Positions 11,278-23,430 of a stretch of 64,000 nt of DNA are shown here, one piece after another. The translations under genes and the position numbers were made by a program. This DNA is from Macrocystis pyrifera (lineage: Eukaryota > Sar > Phaeophyceae > Laminariales > Laminariaceae). The stretch is from the NCBI GenBank assembly GCA_031763025.1, contig JASSKH010000016.1:4774001-4838000 (forward strand), written 5' to 3'. A model generated the notes under the pieces. It saw nothing but the letters and a program-made list of their open reading frames with translations. It was not told the origin of the DNA and did not search any database. How positions within the stretch are numbered: the first letter of the stretch is position 1; the number at the start of each line of letters is the position of its first letter.

Positions 11278-12628
11278 CTCTTGAAATTTCGCCACCGGAA
11301 CATCATCCGGGGTCTTTGAGCAAAATTATTATCTACGCTGGAGTATCACATCAACACGGGGTCGTCGAAATGACGGTTTACGAGATCCTGTAAAAAGCGC
11401 TTGAGATTGTGGGAAAGATACCTTCCGGAATCGTCACAGCAACTGTTCGCTGAGACTGTCCGAGCTATGGAGTCGTCAACAACAGAAACGTGGGGTTAGC
11501 TGAAGAGGTATCTTTCAGGACCGGGCCACCGCATCAACTACCACAACTATTGGGATTACCGGGGAGAACGTCTGCTGGATCGCCATGTACATCACCATCT
11601 TCTGCAACGCCAGGAGGGACATCTGCGTCACCCCGAGGTCGCATACATCGTCATCAACTTAACGGCAAGATTTTCTTGTTTCGTAGTACGTAGCACGACA
11701 CGCTTTCTTTGTACGGGGGGGCGGCAGAAGCGTGTTAAGCTGCTAGGCTATTTGTGAAAGGTTTCTATATGTAGTGAGTAGCACGACGTATCTTTTCTGT
11801 ATGGGGCGGACATAAGCATATAACGTCGGCCGCTGCTACCACTACTTACTGTAGCTGTTTCTATTTTTTTTGGTCAACAAATCGTACCGTATGTGTCTGT
11901 CTGGTAAATGTATAGTGAGACCCGCACGGTTTCCAAGGTTTTGTGTGTGATGTTTTTCGGTTTGCATGCTATTCCATGCGTCAAACCCGTCACATCAGTA
12001 GTATGCCTTTACGTTGCCAGGTTATGCGTTGTAGTTTTTTGCGTCAGCTGTAGAAGGATTGATCACCCGTCGAAAGCGAAGCAGGAGCAGTTGAAGTTGT
12101 TTCGACGTTGCAAAGGAGTAATGAAACTTTGTTGCGACATAGCAATGGATTCCACTTCGTTAATTTGCAGACAAGTAGTTCAGACAAACACTCTGACCAA
12201 GTAACCAGAGTCAGATAGTTTTGGGGAGATACATTGGAAGGTTAATTTATTCTTGATCGATTACATGATCGGGATATAGTTGACGTCTGATGATTCTAGT
12301 ATAGTATACTGGTAAACTCGCATTTAACATGCAAGAGCACGTATTTATAGGTACAATACGTATAGTAAAGCAGCAGAATATTTTTGTTTTGTTTGCTTGG
12401 ATTCATGTCTTTCCTTTAGACACATATCATATTATATTACTAGTAGATACCGAATTGGTTCCTGCCAGCAGCATTTCCCCCGCAACAATTAAATTTATTG
12501 TTGTGTGCATTTTGGAATTATGGCATGTAACGCAGAGAAGTAACATAATTGGACGATTCGAGTTGATAGTTGAACAGGTTGATAGTTGAACAGCAACTTG
12601 GCTTTATGTCCCATCCATCGAGAGGTCG
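11278..12628 (+). other. non-coding 3' interior of the gag-only element
   Basis: About 1.35 kb between the gag stop and the 3' LTR. I find no protease, integrase, RT or RNase H motif in any frame on either strand. The purine stretch GAGAGGTC just before the 3' LTR (12620-12627) is a weak candidate polypurine tract. Confidence 0.7.
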
Positions 12629-13180
12629 TATTAAGGATAGCTACGTTGTTACGCAACAGCAGCGTTGGCAGTAGTCAGTTGCTACACAACAACAATAACA
12701 GTAGTCAGTAGCCTATCGGTTCGCTGTCGGGACATAGCTAGTCATCTGTTGATATAGTTCGTAGAGTACAACAGTACACTGAGCTGTCATACGAGTAGCA
12801 GTTTGTTCAGAATGCGGGATTACTTGTTACGGTTCAGTACGCGGTGGAACTGTAGAACCCCGAAAAACAGGCTGAGTTCTCCCGAGTTTTGCTTGTTTTA
12901 GTTTTGAGGTTACACTGCATTTCGAGGGTCCGGGGTCCCTCTGCAGTATTTTTGTTTTGAGTTCTAGATCGAGATGCGACACACGTGCACAACGCACACT
13001 TGCCCACTCTCCTTCTCTCCCCACCTGTCTCCTCTGCGAGACCGCAATAATCAACGACAAGGCCTTGGAGTGCCATCTCTTTAATCATCAGCTCTTTCGA
13101 GCTCGAAGCTCATGCTTTACCAATCGGTTAACATCGATTGAAGTGCTTGCCTCTGCCACATGCAAGGATAATTATCAATA
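12629..13180 (+). repeat. 3' LTR of the gag-only element
   Basis: Same 552 bp as 9403-9954 with one visible substitution. Followed directly by TGTG and the continuation of the minisatellite. Confidence 0.85.
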
Positions 13181-14690
13181 TGTGCTATTGCAGTGTGTAC
13201 GTCTGTTTCAGCGAAGCAGGTGTCACTCTTTGGCTCCCCGTCCGTGTTTCGTGCGCGGTTCATCCGGGAATCCGGGGGAGCGTGTGCCACAAGTTGGACC
13301 GTGTGCTATTGCAGTGCGTACGTCTGTTTCAGCGAAGCAGGTGTCACTCTTTGGCTCCCCGTCCGTGTTTCGTGCGCGGTTCATCCGGGAATCCGGGGGA
13401 GCGTGTGCCACAAGTTGGACCGTGTGCTATTGCAGTGCGTACGTCTGTTTCAGCGAAGCAGGTGTCACTCTTTGGCTCCCCCGTCCGTGCTTCGTGTGCC
13501 GTTCATCCGTGGAAGCATGTGTCACAAGTTGGACAGTGTGCTGATGCAGCATGTGCGTCTGCTCCTGCGCTACGCGTCCATGTTTCGTGTGCGTTTGTCG
13601 TTCATCCGGGGGAGCGTGTGCCACAAGTTGGACCGTGGGCTATGGTAGTGCGTACGTCTGTTTCAGCGAAGCAGGCGTCGCAACTCTTTGGCTCCCCCGT
13701 CCATGTTTCGCGTGCCGTTCATCCGGGGAAGTATGTGGCACAAGTTGGACTGTGTGCTTTTGCAGAATGAGCATCTGCTCCAGCGCTACAGGTGTCGCGA
13801 CTCATCGGCTTCCTCGTGCATGTTTCGTTAGCTGTTCATCCGGGGGAAGGTTTTTTTTTTTCGATATGTTTGGTGACCTCCGCGGGCACACCGCGTATCG
13901 CCGCCAAAGCGAATTGCGTCGGTTCTCGTTTCTTCGTCTGCGTACCACCCGTCCACAGGGGGGACGGTGTGCTGTCGCAGCGTGTGCGCCTGCTTCAGCG
14001 ATGCAGGCGTCGCGTTTGTTGGCGCCCTCGTCCGTGTTTCATGTGGCGTTCATTCGCGGAAGCGTTTGCCACAGGTTGGACCGGGTGCTGTTGCAGTGTG
14101 TGGGTGTGCTTCAGCGCTGCATATCAGATATTTGCAGATGCCGCACTTCGTCGGCTTCCTCGTGCATGTTTTGTTTGCCGTTCGTCCGGGGAAGCATGTG
14201 ATACACGTTGGACTGTGTGCCGTTGCAGTGTGTGCAGTGTGTGCATCTGGTTCAGCGCCGCGCAGGCGTCGCAACTAGTCGGCTTCCTCGCGCATGTCCG
14301 TGTGCCGGTCACCTGGGGGGATTCTTCGCAACGCGTTTCGTGGTGTCCATGGGTACACCGCGTATCTCCGCCGCCGCGGATTTCATGGGTACCTGTTTCT
14401 TCTTATGCGTAACAGCCGCCTAGAAGGTGGGACGGTGTGCTGTTGTAGTGTGTGCGTCTGCTTCAGCGAAGCATGTGTCGCATCTTGGTGTTTCTTCGTG
14501 TGCTTAACACCCGTCCACAGGGGGAGGCAGTGTCCTGTTGCAGTGTGTGCATCTGCTTCAGCGAAGCAAGTGTCGCAACTTGTTGACTTCGTCGCCCTTA
14601 TTTCGTGTATCGTTCATGTGGGGAAGTATGGGCCACACGTTGGTTTGTGTGCTGTTGCAGTGCGTGTGCGCGGCACCCGTCCATGGGCGG
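13181..14690. repeat. minisatellite, right part, degenerating to the right
   Basis: Three near-identical units (13181-13500) are followed by progressively diverged ones to about 14690, still recognisable by CAGCG(A/C)(A/T)GCA(G/T)G and CATCCGGGG(G/A)A motifs. The gradient suggests recent homogenisation near the LTR element and older units to the right. Confidence 0.8.
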
Positions 14691-15657
14691 GGAAGGTGTG
14701 TTTTTTCAGTCAGTCAGTGATTTTCTGTCCTGATCCGCGAGCATTCTTGGGCAAATTTTTTTCCCAGGTGGTTTTTTTTTTTTTCCTTTTTTTCCACCTG
14801 GTTACTTTTTCCCCTTGTGTTCTTCGAGTTGGGCTGTTTATACCGTCCGTGTGCGACGGACTGATGTTGACCTCAATCGCGAAACCGTTCAACTTGCAGC
14901 GCAGTGCAGCCCGCGTTGAGGTGTGGTTTCGTGAGTTGAAAGGTGACCTGCTTGGGAAAGGGGCAGTTTCTACGTGTGTTCGGGTGTGGGTTCGTTGCGC
15001 ACCTTCGCACGTTCGCGTGTATGTCTTGTTACTACCTTTGTTTTTCCTCGCCGGACCCCTCGTTACGTGCTGCGTCTGCAGCGGCGGATGCTCTATGCGG
15101 ACTCCGCTTCATCGGCCGATAACCTAGCGACGAGTGGTTGCGTTGGCGGGAGTGTGCGCACGAGTACGCTCGGCACTCCCGAGGATTGGAGGCGCAACAA
15201 ACTCGTCGAAAGGGGGAGCGGTACCAGAGGGGTTGCAGCCCGGCGGTTGATGGACGTGTTTCGCCACGGGGCGGGACGCCATCTGGATAGCAAACGGAGT
15301 GGCCTAGGAGGGTCGTGACAATGGGATCCCGCCGGACCTGGGCGGGAGCGGGTTGATCCACCTAAGGTGTTGCAGCGTGAGGACCGATGGGCGTCCGATG
15401 CGTACAAGGCGTATGTTCGCAGTCACGGAAAGGATGCCAGTTGGGTAGCGGACGTTATGGCCCACGAAGGGATGAGCGGTGGATCCAGCCGGGCCAGGGC
15501 ACTGAATGGGGGCGAGTTAATTCATTCTTAGGGGTGAATAGGCAGAAGTAAATAATGGTGAAGTGTGTTATCACATGCGTTCCCTACGAGATTGCAAGTG
15601 GGACGGGGAAGGGGTCGTAAGAATACATCAGTAAATAGGGTCAACTCCCATGTGTGA
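14691..15657. other. no gene recognised
   Basis: GC-richer sequence with short open frames on both strands but no motif I can name and no convincing exon borders. Confidence 0.45.
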
Positions 15658-16728
15658 TGGAGGCTGGCGTCGAGAGTTCTGTGTCGCCAGTTGGGTTGGG
15701 AGTTGACTCGAGTATACGGATGTTAGCGCGGGGTTGCCGTTGGGGCAGCCCCGGGGGGGTCACCCCTTCTCCAACCCCCCTTTCCGGGCGGGGGGTTGCG
15801 CATTAATATAATACAACTTCGAAAGCAAAGTGCAAAGCAGAACATTCTCGGAAGAATGAGAGAATGTGAGTTTTGTACGTACGTAAGAAGTTCAAGCCAA
15901 TCAGATGACTGCGGTGATTCATGGTAGCATGAATCGTAGCCCTTGGTAAACACACCTTGTCTGGTACGTAGCCGCAACCTACACGTATCAGCGCAGTAAT
16001 GCGGAGGCAGAGCTACAGGTCCAAGGTGTGAGACTAGTTTGAGTTCCCACCCACCCGCCCGTGCTTTTGAGGGAGTCAGTGGGGGGGAGTTCAATAGTCG
16101 CAGTAACGTTTGCGTTTGTTGCTGCATGTTATACGTACCCGGTAATTTCGCTGATGGTGCGACCGGGTGTCGTAGATTGCGCGAGTGGCGGCGTGGGCTA
16201 ACCGCTTTCTTTGGCGTTTGGGATTGTTCGATGCAAGTGGGGTTTCTTTATATCATACTATTATAGTTGATAAAAGTAAACGTGGCGTTGACGTGGTGTT
16301 GCATCGGCTCGGATTTTGCGCGCAATCTGAAAGTATCGGAGAAGGGGGTTATCCGTATATTAACATTGAAGTGCATCGTGAGTTTAAATGTACTTGTGTT
16401 ATTTGTGTATGCCTGGTACAAGTGCGCGTCGATTTTCTCACGTGTGAGGTTATCTTGTACTTGGTATGGTTTCTCGAGTTATTTGTCAGAAACGGCTTTT
16501 CTGATAGCGGCTTGGTAGGCTGGCGTCGAGAGTTCTGTGTCGCCAGTTGGGTTGGAGGCTGGCGTCGAGAGTTCTGTGTCGCCAGTTGGGTTGGGAGTTG
16601 ACTCGAGTATACGGATGTTAGCGCGGGGTTGCCGTTGGGGCAGCCCCGGGGGGGTCACCCCTTCTCCAACCCCCCTTTCCGGGGGGGGGTTGCGCATTAA
16701 TATAATACAACTTCGAAAGCAAAGTGCA
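15658..16728. mobile_element. possible TRIM-like element or direct repeat pair (177-bp repeats)
   Basis: A 177-bp segment starting TGGAGGCTGGCGTCGAGAG and ending GAAAGCAAAGTGCA occurs at 15658-15834 and 16553-16728. It has TG...CA ends as LTRs do. Just before the second copy its first 40 bp are duplicated again (16515-16552). The interior holds a 208-bp copy of the 7687 repeat. No target duplication was found, so a small LTR element is only one explanation; a segmental duplication is the other. Confidence 0.4.
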
Positions 16729-17922
16729 AAACGAATGATTGACTGTTTGAGTGGAAGCAATAAAAAAAAAAATGGTGCCCATCGGGCAATGGGCACCAAG
16801 GGTTTGCAATGAACGAAGCCGAAGTCGAAAGGGGTAATGCGCAGTGTAAGTACCTGAGGAGAGGGCGGGCACACCCACAGCACGCAATCCTTGGACCTTG
16901 TCCGTTAGACCTTGGTCGACAGGTCGTTGTGGAAGCTCAGATGTATCCCAGCTCGATTGCAGTGATGCAACCCAAGACAACTGCTTTCTCAATGGCGAAA
17001 TGGGAGAGAAATGGAAGTGATACGTGGGACAGCTGAGTGAGCCGGGAATGGTCGTGTTCGCTTTACACACCAGGAGGTGGTGTTCTTTGAGGAGCTGTGG
17101 TCTGTCTGGAGCGCTTCCAGGCAAGTGAAACAAGTCCACCTGGCCAGGTTGGGACTACGAGTACAAGTTTGTGTTGAGGTTTAGACCTTACCAATCTTGG
17201 GCTCCATTTTTGTTTTGGGCCTCACGCAGGTTCACTTAGCCTTTGTTGCATACCAGGTACCAGGTACCTGGTATCCTCTTCATGAGTTACAGAAGGCTGT
17301 TGTACACACAGGCAGACTAGAGGCTGCAGTACTTCTACTTGCTACAGTAGGATGTACTAGACCAAGGGCAGCAAACGCGCCTGGGGCTAGTCGTGGACTA
17401 CTGCTGCCCCTGCTGTGCTCGACTTGTAATGCGGAGCGCTTGAATGTGATGTTCCTCGAGCTCTCTCTGCTAAATTTCTTACTGCGACATACTACGAAAC
17501 AACTTTAACTTTGTACTTTTGGTCCGCACTTGGGAAATATGCTCAAGAAATCGAAGCTCAGTGCTTCACGAAAAAATAAGAAACTCGGTGTTAGAAATTA
17601 AGCTCAACCTGACCAACAAGTTAGGGAAGTAGACATATATGAAGCACCAGCGATCGATATCCACCCGGGATAAGGAGGGCATGGAAAAAATAGCCGAGGG
17701 AACAGATTTTGAGAGCGCAGCGAGACGAGAAACTGTCCAATAGAACATACAGCGGTTGATGAGAGCCCAGAATAAAAGAAACTGCCGTGTAAGAAATGCA
17801 CCGGTTGCACAGAACCTGGTAAGAAAGAAACCTTACATTTTAAGACATACCAGGTGTCGATGGTGTGTGCGTCGTATACTCTGAGGCATTGAGCCTCGAC
17901 GCCAGAGGTCTGACATATGTGA
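16729..17922. other. no gene recognised
   Basis: Holds a GTGCCCATCGGGCAATGGGC palindrome-rich motif near 16772 (related to 21520-21570) and three overlapping TACCWGGTA palindromes at 17250-17270. The first exons of the gene to the right may lie here, but I could not place them. Confidence 0.4.
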
Positions 17923-18823
17923 CGACGATGTTGTTCTGTGAGGTGGTGGAAGTTTCCCAACGCGCCAGCAGAGGCGGTTCTCCGATCGCGTGCAATCGTC
18001 GTGTCCGTGCGTCCCGTAAGCGTTGTTGCTGGCTGCATGGAGAAACCACTACGCAACACGCCATACGATTTTGTTCTATCTATTTACGCAGGTATGTAAA
18101 GTCATACGCGGGTGCGTAAAGTCGCGAGGTGGTCTGTGGCCAAGCTTCCCTTCCGCGTCTTCAAGCAGAACGATGCATCGGAGGGGCTCATGGACCGAGA
18201 GAGGGAAACGGAAGGTGACACTCAGGTGGAATTCTACACAACGTGTTCGCCCCATTTTTAATGCGGTGCTTGCGTAGTGTTCCCTTGGTCGAATTTGGGT
18301 TAGAGTCTTTTATTTCATAGTCCAACTCCGGTTTGTCTTTGTGTAGGTGAACAAAAGAGGAGCTACTATTTTTCTCCTTCTCCTGTCGCCCCCTTTCGCG
18401 CCCCTTCCACCCCCCCTTCCGACAACTGCGCTTTCTTACCAAATAAACACACCCTGTTATTGCAACGTCGCGTTAAGCAGGTCAAGAGCCCAGGGACTTG
18501 ACAAGGTAAATTCTGTTCGTAGAGGGTCAGTGGACTGTTGAACGCAACAGCCGAGTTGGCGGCAAGTACTACGTAGCCAGCGTGGAAGTTCAGCCGTGGG
18601 GCTCTGATCTCTACACCTTCCATGGCGCCGTGGTAAATACCCACTTCAAGACCGGGGACCAAAAGGTGAGAAGTACGCAGGGTGCCTGTTGAACAGCAAC
18701 GCTGCGAAAGCTTTCTTACATCGTTTTCATTGCATGACGGGTGTTTTGCTATGTTCTACTCTTGTTGCCGCTGTTGGGGTAATGTTTCTGAACTTTCAGC
18801 TGGTCTCCGCAGTAGATCGTTGA
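17923..18823 (+). CDS. unrecognised spliced gene, 3' part
   Basis: Several stretches look like exons. Frame A (17923-18096) contains NAPAEAVLRSRAIVVSVRP and is followed in the same frame, after one TAA at 18097, by RWSVAKLPFRVFKQN and a very acidic stretch to about 18228. Then 18523-18665 (AG before, GTGAGA after) encodes GQWTVERNSRVGGKYYVASV, then VEVQPWGSDLYTFHGAVVN. The last exon 18800-18823, after a pyrimidine-rich acceptor, encodes LVSAVDR and a stop, in the right phase. The TAA could be removed by a 30-bp GTATGT...AAAG intron (18092-18121), which keeps the frame, or be a real nonsense codon. The product is not recognised, and the link between 18228 and 18523 is not settled. Confidence 0.45.
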
Positions 18824-19563
18824 CGCCGGCAATTTGAATAAACGCGTCATGCGGACTTGTTTGTAGTTCTTGTGATTGCGCTCGCCAACCGACAATGTGC
18901 GGCATGAGCTTCAACGTTGAACACTGAGAAACAAAACATTCCCCGAAAAAGAAAACCAAGGGAAACCGAAACAAAATGGGAATCTATGCACGTGGTCTTA
19001 CTCCCTTCTGTGCTAATTCTGCTTTTCCTCTATCTAATTCTTTAACTGTCCTTGCTCGTTCCTTCTCATTACATTTTCGTTTGCGATCGTTAAAGAGGAC
19101 AAGGACTGCATGCTCCTGGGATTCATGCCGCATGCCGGATTTTTGGTCTTGTCATGGACGGAACGCTCCGTATTGCTGCAACGGCTAGGGACAAGCGGCG
19201 GCATGCACGGATGTTGGGACCGAGACTAGGACGGGGGTGGGAGCGGGGGCAGGATCGGGTACGGGGGCGGGAGCAGGCGTGGCGCTGAGAATGGCGTTTC
19301 CAGTCAGTCGAGACCTCTGCAGAGGGTGGTGTGGGGAGAAGCGCGGCGGGGGCAGGGGTGGGGGTGGTGGCGGGAGCTGAGGTTTTGCAATCCAGCCTAC
19401 CCAAGCCCACGGAACGGATAGTCTTGGACGTAGCATGGGGGGAAGCTCCAGGTAGTGTAGAGGGTTTGCATCCATCTGAACTTTGCAGGCGATGTCGGTT
19501 GGGTATTGGCTGCTTAAATGCTGTACATAGAAAATTAAAGGTATGCCAGTACTATGTATATGT
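18824..19563. other. no gene recognised
   Basis: Presumed 3' flank of the preceding gene, then GC-rich GGGGGC-type low-complexity sequence near 19215-19380. No supported gene. Confidence 0.45.
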
Positions 19564-19905
19564 GCCGGCGTCCCCGGTAGCTTGGTAGGTGGTCCGCGAG
19601 CCTGTCAAGATCAATTTCGTGAGTTCGAGTCTCACCGAGTGCATGCTCATAGGGACTTTTTCTTGCATAAAAAAATTGATAAGCGGAAAGCGCGAAAGCG
19701 TGAGTTGGCTACATTCGATGAAAATCGACGAGCAGTGGGAATGCTGAACCCTATGCGCGATAAAAACTAAAGGCACGTACCGGGGGGGAGAAGGGACGAC
19801 ACCTGTGACCACGGCTTGTCCAGAAGATCGGCGAGGGTAAAACCTCCTACGAGTGGGCTGGAAAGTAAAAGTGATGATTAAAAAAAAAAAAAAAAAAAAA
19901 AAAAT
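19564..19905 (+). mobile_element. tRNA-derived SINE, copy 2
   Basis: Closely matches 4719-5063 from GCCGGCGTCCCCGGT to the tail. B box here is GAGTTCGAGTCTC, closer to the tRNA consensus than in copy 1. It ends in an uninterrupted run of more than 20 A, unlike the AAATA-type tail of copy 1, which suggests that this insertion is younger. Confidence 0.85.
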
Positions 19906-22249
19906 GCCCAATGAGCTTGTTGTGATGCGTTTTATATCGCTTATTTGTGGGTATGTGATGTATAGGAAGGGACGCGGCATGTTGTTCCTGTTTTGATTCG
20001 TTCTAGCGAGTAGTTCTTGCGGGTATTGTTACCGGTTGGATGATATCTGGTATGTGCTTTTGTCGATGAGGCGTGTTTTATATATTCGTTGTTCGGGGTG
20101 TTTGGCGTTCACTCTTATGCCGTGCTGCTTCGTTGTGATGATTAATGTACGGTATTGTATACGTAGCTCTTACCATGCTACGACTATATGTACTACTGTT
20201 GTGCAGAATGTGTTCATGTGTGTGTACGCGCGTATCTGTTGCAGGGAGTACAATGCTGTTTGAGAATAGAGGCACTGTTTGTTCCATTGAAGTCAGTTCT
20301 GCGTTTTGTCGTACGGCGAACGAACCACCTGATCACACTAATAAACTGCTGTGACGAGTTAACACCGAGGGAGAGCAGCGACCAAGGCCGTTTTATGCCT
20401 TTGGCTTGAACGCCTCTTCATAGCGGCGTGCGTGAGGCTTCCTCCATTTAGTGTTTGACTGCTGTTGTGTGTCTGTCAGTGTGCTCGTTTGTCCGTGCCG
20501 GAAGATAGACTGCGTCCATGCCTTATTTTTATCAGTGCGACACCTGCAGAGCACCGGTTCCAACGAGCACCGGTTGCACAGAAGCAGGCATGCACACGGT
20601 AGCCCGTGGGCCTGGTCTCCTTTCAAAATCTCCAGCGGTTGGACACCGTCGTGTTCAGTTTGTATCACACTTTAATTGATTATGTCATGTGGCTACAATG
20701 CATAGCAGCGCAGCAGCTTTTCTGCGAGGGGGGGGGGGGGGGCATCATTATCATATTGATTGTACTCCTCCTCCTGTGTCTTTTAGTGCTATGCTGTATG
20801 AGAAAACTACGACCTACTGCTAATCATACTCAACGCATACTGTACATATGAAAGGTGCTCCTGTGTCATACTCGCGGAGGAAAGTACTATCTGTTAGAGA
20901 TGCTACCACTACTCTTGTTACTGCTACTATAGGCGTACCTACCGTCGTATTTTTCACTACGGTGGTTGTACCAATAGGCATTACCACAGCATTTCGTATT
21001 AATAATGCACCACCACTTCTATTACTGCTGTACCTACGCCTACTGACCAAAAGAGGGCGATGATGGACCCTCTTTGACAATATTTCCCCTGGTACAACAC
21101 GCAGTTACAAACCTACAGCAGAAGAGTGGGGTGTTGCAGGAGTACTGCTACTGCTGTACGACGTTGTAACCAGCCCTGAAGCGCATATTTACACAGCAAA
21201 TCCATGCTACGGCGGTGTTTCGAGAGTTAGTCGTGTTTTGCTTTGTGCAAAAGCGTATTGCACAGCAACACACAACCTAGTACACGCAGACACAAGTCTG
21301 AACACAGGTCTGCACACAACTGGGCCACTTTGGCCCAGCGAAGGGCACGAGGTCAGGCCTGGCAAGAACCCACGAAGTGTGGCAGTTGAGAGTTTTTTGG
21401 GGCCCTATATCATACGACGATATCCAGTGTGATAAGCATGTCGTAATTTTTCTAACATTTCAGCGATTATAAAAAACAATCGCTGGAGAAATTGTAAGTA
21501 TCATATTAAACCGAATGGGCAAAATGGGCAACATGCCCATCGGTGCCCATCGAGTGCCCATTGCCCATTTTTTTACTTGAAAACTCGAATTTTTTATTTT
21601 TTCAGTAACCAAAATACCCCCCTCCCTAGACTTCTAAAAGGCAGGCGGTAGAGAGGGAGGGGGCAGGGGAAGGGGCCCTTTCGACATGACATTGCATGGT
21701 AACCAATCGAAGTATGTCGGTCTTGCTATACCAAGCTTCTAAACGATGAGCGAGCCAAATTGCAGATGGGCAACGACATTGCGCAGAACAAACGCCAGCA
21801 CGAGTATATATAAATGAAGTGCTGCTGTAGAAGATATACCCTGGTATGAGTATAATAATATAACAATAATACCGACGCAACGTTTTTTCTTCTCTGACTT
21901 GTAGTGCTAGCTGACCGAAGCAAAACATGGCAGCAGTGAACACTCAAATAAATTATGCATTACGTAAGCATCAAGGTTTTTAGAACGAACAATCAGAGGG
22001 TACGGCTGGATTGGTTGGTTTGTTGATAACGTACTCAGAGTATGTTAGAATGTGGTATTCCGTGAGCTATTTTTATTGATATCAGTAAAGATGCATGGCC
22101 TTTTCAGTGTTGTCTATGTATACCACGAAACTGATACGAAATACATTTATTTAATAATCGATGAATATATCGAGCGGCGTAATTTGTACCGTATGATGTG
22201 TTTATGTTTGGAGTTACATTTTGGTTGGACCTAGCTAGTTGGACCGCAC
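19906..22249. other. no gene recognised
   Basis: AT-balanced intergenic sequence with short frames only. Includes a long G run near 20730-20742 and a self-complementary GCCCATCGGTGCCCATCG stretch near 21530-21570. Confidence 0.45.
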
Positions 22250-23430
22250 ACCTGGGGTTCTGAATTTTCGCAGCTTGCAAAGTTGAGTATCAACTATTTA
22301 ATCAGTCGAACTCACAGCTGACGTTTTTCAAAATTTATAAAAAAGTATTTAATCAGTCGAACTCACAGCTGACGTATTTCAAAATTGATAAAAAAAAAAA
22401 TTAATCAGTCGAACTCACAGCTGACGTATTTCAAAATTTAAAAAAATTGAATATATTGCCTTCATAGGTTTGGTACTCGCCCGTGTGAAATAATCGTCTT
22501 CATTCTGTTGGGCAACGCGAAGTATCCGAACTGGATTTTATAAATTTTGAAATACGTCAGCTGTGAGTTCGACTGATTAAATAGTTGATACTCGAACTGG
22601 ATTTTATAAATTTTGAAATAAGTCAGCTGTGAGTTCGACTGATTAAATAGTTGATACTCAACTTTGCAAGCTGCGTAATACGCCTCGTCTATATTCCATT
22701 TTTTCCGAATTTTACAAGTATTGTGATAAACCGAACGCGCGTATTCTATTTGTGATTCCTTGTCAAAGATATAGGCCAGCGGCTCCCCTGGATGCTGCCC
22801 GGGTCAACAGGACAATTTTAAATAATCATTCTGCGCATTGATACTACACATTACATTTTGGTTGGACCTAGCTAGTTGGACCGCACACCTGGGGTTCTGA
22901 ATTTTTAAAACTATTTAATCAGTCGAACTCACAGCTGACGTATTTCAAAATTTATAAGACCCGGGCAGCATCCAGGGGAGCCGCTGGCCTGTATCTTTGA
23001 CAAGGAATCACATATAGAATACGCGCGCTCGGTTTATCACAATAATTGTAAAATTAGGTAAAAATGGAATATAGACGAGGCGTATTACGCAGCTTGCAAA
23101 GTTGAGTATCAACTATTTAATCAGTCGAACTCACAGCTGACGTATTTCAAAATTTATAATATATATATATATAATCAGTCGAACTCACAGCTGACGTATT
23201 TCAAAATTTATAATAAATAAATAAATAAATAAGTTGAGTATCAACTATTTAATCAGTCGAACTCACAGCTGACGTATTTCAAAATTATAAACAAATGAAT
23301 ATATTGCCTTCATAGGTTGTACTCGCCCGTGTGAAATAATCGTCTTCATTCTGTTGGGCAACGCGAAGTATCCGAACTGGATTTTATAAATTTTGAAATA
23401 CGTCAGCTGTGAGTTCGACTGATTAAATAG
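22250..23430. mobile_element. fold-back repeat cluster with about 200-bp inverted arms
   Basis: The arm at about 22600-22805 (ending GCTGCCCGGGTC) is the reverse complement, with scattered differences, of 22958-23159 (starting GACCCGGGCAGC). The tip AATCAGTCGAACTCACAGCT is repeated many times in both directions (for example 22300, 22350, 22405, 22560, 22625, 22918, 23120, 23175, 23255, 23410). Two further internal duplications exist: GGTTGGACCTAGCTAGTTGG at 22222 and 22858, and GTGAAATAATCGTCTTC at 22485 and 23330. It reads as several insertions of the same non-autonomous family into each other. No transposase frame. Confidence 0.75.

Larger units (their letters stand above)
9403..13180 (+). 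mobile_element. complete LTR retrotransposon carrying only gag (3.78 kb)
   Basis: Two 552-bp direct repeats (9403-9954 and 12629-13180) bound the element. TGTG precedes the left LTR (9399-9402) and follows the right one (13181-13184), a 4-bp target duplication inside a minisatellite unit whose uninterrupted form (CCGTGTGCTATTGCAG) is seen at 13300. The LTRs start TATT and end AATA, not the usual TG...CA. I see one difference between LTRs (C at 9777, T at 13003). The interior has one gag frame and no protease, integrase or RT, so mobility must depend on a partner element. Confidence 0.85.

Noticed and set aside
8966-14690. Long Cys-rich proteins in the minisatellite (up to about 270 residues)
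   Set aside because: All three frames are open over the same units, and the frames break as the units diverge.
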